Shown: positions 1 to 5,356 of the stretch, piece after piece | Layout: every line of letters starts with the position of its first letter | How positions within the stretch are numbered: position 1 is the first letter of the stretch | From: Dehalococcoidales bacterium | Lineage (GTDB): Bacteria > Chloroflexota > Dehalococcoidia > Dehalococcoidales > Fen-1064 | Direction: 5' to 3' | Length of the DNA: 8,834 bases | Assembly: GCA_016929875.1 (NCBI GenBank) | Contig: JAFGHZ010000107.1 | Coordinates: 1-8,834, forward strand | Translations under genes and position numbers: made by a program | Notes under the pieces: model-generated | What the model was told of the DNA's origin: nothing | Databases searched by the model: none | What the model saw: the letters and a program-made list of their open reading frames with translations, nothing else

Positions 1-888
1 CATCATTTTCTGGCTTACTTCGAGATGCTGGAGCGGGACGTCGCACGGTTCCAGGATTGTCTGGACAGGGTGGATGTCCTACCGCTGGGCAGCGGCGCGC
101 TGGCGGGCGTCCCTTACGATATCGACCGCCGGTTCGTGGCGAAAGAGCTCGGGTTCAGCAATGTCAGCCGGAACAGCATCGATGCGGTCGCCGACCGCGA
201 CTTCATTATCGAATATGAAGCCTGTGCCAGTCTGTGTATGATGCATCTGTCGCGGCTGGCGGAGGAAATCGTGCTCTGGTCTTCCGCCGAGTTCGACTTC
301 ATAGAACTGGATGACGCTTATACTACCGGCAGCAGTATCATGCCGCAGAAGAAAAACCCGGATGTCGCCGAGCTTGCCCGCGGCAAGACCGGACGCATTT
401 ACGGCAACCTGATGGCATTATTGACAACGATGAAAGGTTTGCCCCTTGCCTACAACAGGGACATGCAGGAGGATAAAGAAGGGTTCTTCGATACAGCGGA
501 TACCCTTATCTCGACACTGTCAGTCTTCAACGGGATGTTGAGTACGCTGAAGGTCAAGACCGACCGAACTGCGAGTGCCGTTCGGGAAAGCTATATGCTG
601 GCGACCGACCTGGCCGATTACCTGGTCAAAAAGGGAGCAGCCTTCCGTACTGCTCACGCGGCAGTCGGTAAGCTGGTCCGCTATGCGATAAAGAATGGCA
701 AGACACTGGACAAGCTGACACTCAAAGAATATCAGGGCTTTTCACCCTCTTTCAGCAAAGATGTTTTTGAAATTACGGCGGAATCATCCATTACCGCTAG
801 AGATAATACCGGCGGGACCGCCTCTAAACAGATAGCACGCCAGATTGCCGCGGCGAGGAAGAAGCTGAAGGAGGCTGCTATTGACTAG
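1..888 (+). CDS. argH: Argininosuccinate lyase, C-terminal part (5' end outside window)
   Basis: This enzyme cleaves argininosuccinate to arginine and fumarate, the last step of arginine biosynthesis, as a cytosolic homotetramer. The frame is open from base 1 and reads HHFLAYFEMLERD before continuing, so the ATG at 25 is internal and the gene enters from the left. About 295 residues are visible; family members are near 460, so roughly the first 165 are missing, including the region with the catalytic His. The fumarase/aspartase-superfamily signature GSSIMPQKKNPD (bases 328-363) is intact and carries the mobile-loop serine that acts in catalysis. The C-terminal helical region is complete, with ITARDNTGGTA near the end. 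The stop lies inside the rpe start region, giving an 8-base overlap and probable translational coupling. It is a partial gene because of the window edge; I see no sign of decay. Identification is secure within the superfamily because the loop and C-terminal motifs are typical of ArgH. Confidence 0.96.
   Translation, partial: HHFLAYFEMLERDVARFQDCLDRVDVLPLGSGALAGVPYDIDRRFVAKELGFSNVSRNSIDAVADRDFIIEYEACASLCMMHLSRLAEEIVLWSSAEFDFIELDDAYTTGSSIMPQKKNPDVAELARGKTGRIYGNLMALLTTMKGLPLAYNRDMQEDKEGFFDTADTLISTLSVFNGMLSTLKVKTDRTASAVRESYMLATDLADYLVKKGAAFRTAHAAVGKLVRYAIKNGKTLDKLTLKEYQGFSPSFSKDVFEITAESSITARDNTGGTASKQIARQIAAARKKLKEAAID
868..874 (+). promoter_or_regulatory. Ribosome binding site deciding the rpe TTG start
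   Basis: AAGGAGG lies within the last codons of argH and stands 6 bases before TTG at 881. No ATG or GTG in the rpe frame is as well placed ahead of the conserved IAPSILSADF motif, so this site decides the TTG start. It also implies that rpe is translated in step with argH. Confidence 0.8.
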
Positions 889-1552
889 TAGCCCTCGAAT
901 AAAGATTGCCCCTTCCATACTGTCGGCTGATTTCGCCAGGCTCGGCGAACAGGTAGCGGAAGCCACCATGGCCGGTGCCGATTATATTCATGTCGATGTT
1001 ATGGACGGACGCTTCGTCCCGCAAATCACCATCGGCACACTGGTAGTCGCCGGAATACGTAAAGCCACCGCCCTGCCGCTGGACGTCCATCTGATGATCG
1101 AATCCCCCGAACGGCAGATAAATCAATTCGCCGATGCCGGCGCTGACATCATCACCGTGCATATCGAGACCTGTCCCCATATCAACCGCGTGGTTCAAAT
1201 GATAAAAGACAAAGGCGTGAAAGCGGGCGTGTCCCTCAATCCGTCGACATCGCTCAGTCTGCTGGACGACATCTTGCCCGATGTTGACCTGGTACTGGTA
1301 ATGACCGTCAATCCCGGTTTCGGAGGGCAGAGTTTCATCGGGAGTACGCTGGATAAAATCGCGCGCCTGCGTACCGAATTGGACAGGAGAGGTCTGAACG
1401 CAGAGCTGGAAGTAGACGGCGGTATCAATGAAAAAACAGCTCCCTCCGTTGTAAAAGCCGGAGGGAGAGTACTGGTTGCAGGGTCGGCGATTTTCAATTC
1501 CAGGGAGAGTATCGGCAATGCAATTAAGAGGTTACGGGAGAGCTTTGCTTAG
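881..1552 (+). CDS. rpe: Ribulose-phosphate 3-epimerase
   Basis: Rpe interconverts ribulose-5-phosphate and xylulose-5-phosphate in the cytosolic pentose phosphate pathway. The 223-residue product has the normal length and (beta/alpha)8 barrel motifs in order: SILSADF (12-18), HVDVMDGRFVP (37-47), LDVHLMI (67-73), VMTVNPGFGGQ (140-150), EVDGGI (177-182) and AGSAIF (200-205). By family knowledge the metal ligands are H37, D39, H70 and D179, with D39 and D179 as the acid/base pair; all are present. Translation starts at TTG with a strong AAGGAGG, overlapping argH by 8 bases. The 3' end overlaps rpmB on the other strand by 29 bases, and the codons for residues 187-196 also form the rpmB terminator on the opposite strand. 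Residues 193-197 read AGGRV where the family usually has AGAD or AGAN followed by a hydrophobic residue; the change coincides with one terminator arm. Confidence 0.96.
   Translation: MTSSPRIKIAPSILSADFARLGEQVAEATMAGADYIHVDVMDGRFVPQITIGTLVVAGIRKATALPLDVHLMIESPERQINQFADAGADIITVHIETCPHINRVVQMIKDKGVKAGVSLNPSTSLSLLDDILPDVDLVLVMTVNPGFGGQSFIGSTLDKIARLRTELDRRGLNAELEVDGGINEKTAPSVVKAGGRVLVAGSAIFNSRESIGNAIKRLRESFA
1430..1467 (-). terminator. Intrinsic terminator of rpmB, inside rpe
   Basis: On the minus strand a perfect 9-bp, GC-rich stem (CTCCCTCCG, 1467-1459, with CGGAGGGAG, 1448-1440) closes a 10-base loop. It is followed three bases later by six T (1436-1431). This is a textbook Rho-independent terminator for leftward transcription, 57 bases past the rpmB stop. 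No T-run follows the stem on the plus strand, so it should act in one direction only. It lies wholly within the rpe coding sequence, corresponding to residues 184-196. Confidence 0.85.
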
Positions 1553-1742
1553 ACAAAGGCTTCTTGGTCTCTTTCTGCTGGGTACGGAGACACCGGGTAC
1601 AAAGGTTGAGGCGCTTCCGCTTGCCGTCAACCACAACAATAGCCGGATGAATGTTAGGGTCCCACCGGCGATTGGTATGACGCTTGGAATGACTCACATT
1701 ACTACCGAACTGGGGCGTTTTACCGCAAATATCGCACTTCAA
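1524..1742 (-). CDS. rpmB: Large ribosomal subunit protein bL28
   Basis: This is a 72-residue structural protein of the 50S subunit. The N-terminal MKCDICGKTPQFGSNVSHSK and the following TNRRW segment are characteristic of bL28. Two CxxC pairs (C3/C6 and C48/C51) mark the zinc-binding C+ form. The start is TTG at 1742; AAGGAG lies 8 bases upstream and no ATG fits the conserved N-terminus. A lysine/serine-rich tail from about residue 56 extends past the usual conserved core and accounts for the 29-base overlap with rpe. The gene has its own promoter (1784-1812) and a terminator inside rpe, so it appears to be monocistronic. It is transcribed away from the fakA operon and towards rpe. Confidence 0.95.
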   Translation of the reverse strand: MKCDICGKTPQFGSNVSHSKRHTNRRWDPNIHPAIVVVDGKRKRLNLCTRCLRTQQKETKKPLSKQSSPVTS

Positions 1743-1750
1743 AACAGGTT

Positions 1751-1756
1751 CTCCTT
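1751..1756 (-). promoter_or_regulatory. Ribosome binding site of rpmB
   Basis: AAGGAG on the minus strand, 8 bases before the TTG codon at 1742-1740. It supports TTG as the true start, directly ahead of the conserved KCDICGK segment. Confidence 0.8.
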
Positions 1757-1783
1757 GACTAATTTAGAAATTTACAGTATTTT

Positions 1784-1812
1784 ATATTATCACACCATCG
1801 CAAACTTAACAA
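1784..1812 (-). promoter_or_regulatory. Predicted housekeeping-sigma promoter of rpmB
   Basis: On the minus strand, TTGTTA (1812-1807) and TAATAT (1789-1784) are separated by exactly 17 bases. A TG dinucleotide one base ahead of the -10 gives an extended -10. Transcription would begin near 1777, leaving a leader of about 35 bases that contains the rpmB ribosome binding site. Both hexamers are close to consensus, which suits a ribosomal protein gene. It is a prediction from sequence only. Confidence 0.6.
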
Positions 1813-1835
1813 GGGCGGTGATGCCGGTTTTACGG

Positions 1836-1865
1836 TTGAATAAGACCGCGCTAGCCCCTTAAAAT
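1836..1865 (+). promoter_or_regulatory. Predicted promoter of the fakA-degV-degV-recG operon
   Basis: TTGAAT (1836-1841) and TAAAAT (1860-1865) are separated by 18 bases, in the only sizeable gap upstream of fakA. The -35 lies 23 bases beyond the -35 of the opposing rpmB promoter, so the two are divergent. Transcription would begin near 1872, with a leader of about 45 bases that includes the hairpin at 1882-1908. The match is fair, not excellent. Confidence 0.45.
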
Positions 1866-1881
1866 AGGAAAATAACTGCTC

Positions 1882-1908
1882 CTCAATTTCTCTTTGCAGG
1901 CAATTGAG
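1882..1908 (+). promoter_or_regulatory. Inverted repeat in the fakA leader, reaching into the Shine-Dalgarno region
   Basis: CTCAATT (1882-1888) and AATTGAG (1902-1908) are perfect 7-base complements around a 13-base loop. The right arm runs into GAGAGG (1906-1911), the probable fakA ribosome binding site, 5 bases before the ATG. An alternative pairing of CCTC with the last bases of GAGAGG would also cover the site. The stem is AT-rich and only modestly stable; there is no T-run, so it is not a terminator. A role in limiting translation is inference. Confidence 0.4.
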
Positions 1909-1916
1909 AGGTATAA

Positions 1917-3554
1917 ATGGCAAAGAAAGTTACTACGATGACAGGACAGGAACTGCGTGAAATGTTCGCTGCAGCTACTTCCTGGTTAGAGAAAAACGCT
2001 TCCGACATCGATGCGCTCAACGTCTTCCCGGTACCTGACGGCGACACCGGCACCAATATGCTTCTGACGATGCGCTCCGGCGTAGAAGAGGCATACCGTG
2101 CTCCCGACCATAGTGTCCCAGCAGTAGCGGAGGCTATGGCAAAGGGTGCCCTGATGGGTGCCAGAGGCAACAGCGGTGTCATCCTCTCCCAGATTTTCCG
2201 CGGTATGGCGGAAGACCTCGCCGATAAGGATTCGGTCACCGGGCCTAACATAGCCAGGGCACTGAGTAAAGCTTCCAAAATCGCTTACAAGGGACTAACC
2301 AATCCCACCGAGGGAACCATACTGACCGTTATTAGAGAAGCCTCGACCGCCGCCCTCAAGAAGTCCGCCGGTAACGGTAAGGACTTGATAACCGTTTTAG
2401 AGACCACCGTGAACACCGCTAAAGAATCCGTCGCCAATACGCCCGCCCTTCTCCCCGTCCTGAAAGAAGCCGGCGTCGTCGATGCTGGCGGGCAGGGCCT
2501 CTACACTATCCTCGAAGGCGCTCTCCAGTACCTCAAGGGCGAAACAGAGCAAATGCAATTCAAGAAGCCCCAGGTCATCACCAGCAGTATTCCGTTAACT
2601 CTCAGACTCCCCGAAATGATCGCTGCCGATGAAGTCCCCTACGGATACTGTACTGAATTTATGCTCAAAGGCGAGGAACTCGAACCCGAGAAAATCAAAA
2701 CGCATCTCGTCAAAAAAGGTGAATCCCTCATCGTCGTCGGCGACGATACTACCGTCAGGGTCCACATACATACTCTCGAACCCGGCAACATCGTTAAATA
2801 TGCCACCTCATTGGGCACTATTCACCAGGTCTCCATCAGAAACATGGATGAACAGCACCGCGATTTCGTAGCGGCCCAGAAGGAAAAGGTAACTTCCACT
2901 GATATTGCGACTATCGCCGTGGTCGCGGGGAAAGGGCTGGAAGAGGTTTTCAAGAGCCTTGGCGTGTCCTCTCTGGTACATGGAGGACAAACGATGAACC
3001 CGAGCACCAAAGACCTTCTGCACGCCGTTGAACAGGCCCCTTCCGATAAAGTTATCCTTCTCCCGAACAACAAAAATATAATCCTCACCGCCAAACAGGC
3101 AAAATCGTTGACCAAGAAAACCATTGAAATTATCCCCACCGAAACTGTTCCACAAGGCGTCGCTGCCCTCCTCGCCTTCGATTATGAGGCGAACCTGGAT
3201 ACCAATACCAACCTGATGAAGCAGGCGATGTCGAACGTAAAAACCATCGAGGTTACCCGGGCAGTACGCGCCACTCAGGTCAACGGCCTGAAAATCAAGC
3301 GAAAACAGATTATCAGCCTTCTCAATGGGGAGATAGTCGCCGTGAGTAACAACACCGCCGATGCCATTTTGAATACTCTTATCAAAATCGACCCGGAAAA
3401 GAGCGAGATTTTGACCATATATTACGGCGCCGACACCGAGCTTTCCGAAGCCGAGAAAGTCGCTGCTGGCATCCGTGCAAAATATCCCGGATTACAGGTT
3501 GAAATAATACGCGGCAACCAGCCCCATTATAATTACATACTATCGGTAGAATAA
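1917..3554 (+). CDS. fakA: Fatty acid kinase subunit FakA (YloV/DhaL-DegV-associated family)
   Basis: Likely the ATP-binding subunit of fatty acid kinase, which phosphorylates a fatty acid held by a FakB/DegV partner to give acyl-phosphate for phospholipid synthesis; cytosolic. The 545-residue length is normal. The N-terminal DhaL (DAK2) domain, about residues 1-210, contains NVFPVPDGDTGTNM (35-48), whose aspartates bind Mg-nucleotide, plus MGARGNSGVILSQ (80-92) and GVVDAGGQGL (186-195). The middle domain has C245 and the pair H283/H285 in VRVHIHT, matching the zinc ligands known in FakA. The C-terminal EDD-like domain has GGQTMNPST (356-364) and LPNNKNI (382-388) and ends in YILSVE, as in YloV. 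It is not a dihydroxyacetone kinase: the DhaK part is absent and the C-terminal domains are those of FakA. The ATG follows GAGAGG by 5 bases. Two degV genes follow at once, which strongly supports the assignment. Confidence 0.9.
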   Translation: MAKKVTTMTGQELREMFAAATSWLEKNASDIDALNVFPVPDGDTGTNMLLTMRSGVEEAYRAPDHSVPAVAEAMAKGALMGARGNSGVILSQIFRGMAEDLADKDSVTGPNIARALSKASKIAYKGLTNPTEGTILTVIREASTAALKKSAGNGKDLITVLETTVNTAKESVANTPALLPVLKEAGVVDAGGQGLYTILEGALQYLKGETEQMQFKKPQVITSSIPLTLRLPEMIAADEVPYGYCTEFMLKGEELEPEKIKTHLVKKGESLIVVGDDTTVRVHIHTLEPGNIVKYATSLGTIHQVSIRNMDEQHRDFVAAQKEKVTSTDIATIAVVAGKGLEEVFKSLGVSSLVHGGQTMNPSTKDLLHAVEQAPSDKVILLPNNKNIILTAKQAKSLTKKTIEIIPTETVPQGVAALLAFDYEANLDTNTNLMKQAMSNVKTIEVTRAVRATQVNGLKIKRKQIISLLNGEIVAVSNNTADAILNTLIKIDPEKSEILTIYYGADTELSEAEKVAAGIRAKYPGLQVEIIRGNQPHYNYILSVE

Positions 3555-3571
3555 TTAATAGGAGCGGAGAA

Positions 3572-4420
3572 GTGGCAGTAAAAATTGTGACCGACAGCCT
3601 TTCCGATTTGACAGGAGGTTCAATCGGGAAGCTCGATATCACCATAGTACCGTTGACCGTATTGTTCGGGCATGAAACCTATCTCGACCGTGTTACTATC
3701 ACCACCGATGAATTCTATCATCGGCTCGTTCACGGCGATGTCTGGCCCACTTCCACTCAACCGTCGCCTCAAGACTTTGCCAATGCTTACGACAAATTAG
3801 CAGAGAGCACCGACGAAATTCTTGTTGTTACTCTCTCTTCCAGACTGAGCGGCACTTATCAGTCGGCACTGGCAGGCAGAAACCTGATGAAAGGCAAAAA
3901 GTGCCGTATCGAAGTAATCGATTCCCAGGTAGTCGCTCTGAACTTGGGCGCAGTCGTCCTTGCCGCCGCGCGAGAGGCACAGAAAGGCGCAAGCCTTGAT
4001 AAACTCGTCGAATTCACGCGCAAGGCTATTGCCCGTTCCCACTTTATTGTCTATTTCGACACCTTGAAATATCTCGCCAAAGGCGGACGTATCGGCAAGG
4101 CACAGAGCCTTCTCGGCTCCGTTCTTTCCATTAAACCGATCCTGAACGTTAAAGAAGGAGAAATGGCACCTGTAACCCGGGTACGTTCTCAAGCGGCGGG
4201 AGTCGAATATCTCTATAACTTCATTACCAGCCACAAAAATATCGAGGTCATCGGCATCGAACACACTACCTCTTCCGAGAGTGCCGATGAACTTGCCAAA
4301 CGGTGCAGCGCTGCCTGTCCCGGTGCTACTATTTTGCGTGCTACCGTCAGTCCTGTTCTGGGAGTCTACGGCGGCCCCGATGCTATCGCCGTGACTGTCC
4401 TCGAATCGGAAGGAAAGTAA
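3572..4420 (+). CDS. DegV family fatty-acid-binding protein (FakB-like), first paralogue
   Basis: DegV/FakB proteins bind a fatty acid in a buried pocket and present its carboxylate to FakA. The 282-residue product has the usual length and motifs: VKIVTDSLSDL (3-13), PTSTQPS (59-65), SSRLSGTYQSA (89-99), FDTLKYLAKGGRI (162-174) and LLGSVLSIKPIL (180-191). In family structures the carboxylate is held by hydroxyl residues in the TTSQP and LSGTY motifs, matched by S61/T62 and S93. Near the C-terminus the usual GxHxGPG reads GVYGGPD (264-270): Tyr replaces His and Asp replaces Gly. The start is GTG at 3572, with GGAG 7 bases upstream and VKIVTDS just after it. The gene sits 17 bases after fakA and 4 before a second degV, so the three are probably cotranscribed. 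The ligand cannot be read from sequence. DegV-family membership is secure; FakB function is inferred from context. Confidence 0.9.
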   Translation: MAVKIVTDSLSDLTGGSIGKLDITIVPLTVLFGHETYLDRVTITTDEFYHRLVHGDVWPTSTQPSPQDFANAYDKLAESTDEILVVTLSSRLSGTYQSALAGRNLMKGKKCRIEVIDSQVVALNLGAVVLAAAREAQKGASLDKLVEFTRKAIARSHFIVYFDTLKYLAKGGRIGKAQSLLGSVLSIKPILNVKEGEMAPVTRVRSQAAGVEYLYNFITSHKNIEVIGIEHTTSSESADELAKRCSAACPGATILRATVSPVLGVYGGPDAIAVTVLESEGK

Positions 4421-4424
4421 CTAC

Positions 4425-5345
4425 ATGTCGGTAAGAATCGTTACCGATAGCACTTCTGACTTATCGACTCAGTATGCTAGCGAACTTGCCGTTACCATAG
4501 TACCTGTTTACGTACGGTTCGGAGAGACGAGTTATCGTGACGGTGTAGACATCAACCATGATGAGTTCTATAAGAACTTGGTAAACAGTTCCGTAAACCC
4601 TACCACATCTCAACCTACTCCGGACGATTTCGCAAAAGTTTATCGAGAACTTTCCAGAGAAACTGATGAAATAGTCTCGATTCATGTTTCCAGCAAACTC
4701 AGCGGTACCTATAATTCAGCTTTACAGGGTAAAGCCCTGGCCGCTACAAAAAGCAATATCACCATCATCGATTCTAAATCCGTTACCATGGGACTTGGTA
4801 TAATGGCTATGTCGGCCGCCAGGTTGGCATCGGCAGGAAAGAGCCTCGCCGAAATTTTGGAAGATATAAAACATGCTATCGATAATACGCATCTGCTCGG
4901 GACTTTCGACACCCTAAAATATCTGGTGCGTGGCGGACGTCTTGATAAAACCAAGGCACTGCTCGGCAGTGTCCTGAACATCAAACCGCTCATTACGATT
5001 CGTGATGGAGAACTGGTTCCCGCGGGCAATGCCCGAACGCGTGCCAAAGCGATTGAAAAACTATTCGAATTCGTGAAAAATGCGCTGAATGTCAAAGAAG
5101 CCGCGGTCGTTCACAATACCACACCTGATGAGGCTCGCAGTCTCAGGGAACGCCTGAGTTCTCTGGTCGGCAGCAGTCGTCTTCATTCCGCAATGCTCGG
5201 TCCTGCGTTAGGAGTGCACGGCGGCCCCGGAACTCTGGCAGTAGTCTTCCGCAACGGGTCGGGTACCGAAAGCAAGATCGAGACGCAGAGACACATACCG
5301 AAACCGTCTTTACATTTGCCGAAATTAAAACTAACCCACCGATAG
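4425..5345 (+). CDS. DegV family fatty-acid-binding protein (FakB-like), second paralogue
   Basis: A second predicted acyl carrier for the adjacent FakA. It has the family motifs VRIVTDSTSDL (3-13), PTTSQPTPDDF (59-69), SSKLSGTYNSA (89-99), FDTLKYLVRGGRL (161-173) and LLGSVLNIKPLI (179-190). In the segment starting at H156 it matches the first paralogue at 24 of 44 aligned positions, so the pair are clear but not recent duplicates. Unlike its neighbour it keeps the canonical GVHGGPG (263-269). At 306 residues it is about 25 longer than its neighbour; the extra C-terminal tail (about 277-306) is rich in basic residues, proline and leucine, with no recognised domain. ATG at 4425 follows a GGAAGGAAAG stretch that overlaps the end of the preceding gene; the gap is 4 bases. 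It ends 11 bases before recG. Family assignment is secure, the lipid ligand unknown. Confidence 0.9.
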   Translation: MSVRIVTDSTSDLSTQYASELAVTIVPVYVRFGETSYRDGVDINHDEFYKNLVNSSVNPTTSQPTPDDFAKVYRELSRETDEIVSIHVSSKLSGTYNSALQGKALAATKSNITIIDSKSVTMGLGIMAMSAARLASAGKSLAEILEDIKHAIDNTHLLGTFDTLKYLVRGGRLDKTKALLGSVLNIKPLITIRDGELVPAGNARTRAKAIEKLFEFVKNALNVKEAAVVHNTTPDEARSLRERLSSLVGSSRLHSAMLGPALGVHGGPGTLAVVFRNGSGTESKIETQRHIPKPSLHLPKLKLTHR

Positions 5346-5356
5346 GTACAGGCATT

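Noticed and set aside
1..888. argH as a truncated pseudogene starting at the ATG at 25.
   Set aside because: The frame is open to base 1 and encodes expected family sequence before that ATG, so the truncation is due to the window edge.
1553..1620. A plus-strand terminator for the argH-rpe transcript downstream of rpe.
   Set aside because: The best pairing (GTCTC with GAGAC) is 5 bp with a long loop and no T-run, so the end of this transcript is not visible here.
1476..1862. A 128-codon open frame on the plus strand across the rpe end, rpmB and the divergent promoter region.
   Set aside because: It lies antisense to the clear bL28 gene, has no recognisable protein character or ribosome binding site, and crosses the promoters.
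1917..3554. Annotation as dihydroxyacetone kinase on the basis of the DhaL domain.
   Set aside because: There is no DhaK domain or PTS partner nearby, and the middle Cys/His-His and C-terminal GGQTMNPST and LPNNKNI motifs are those of FakA/YloV.
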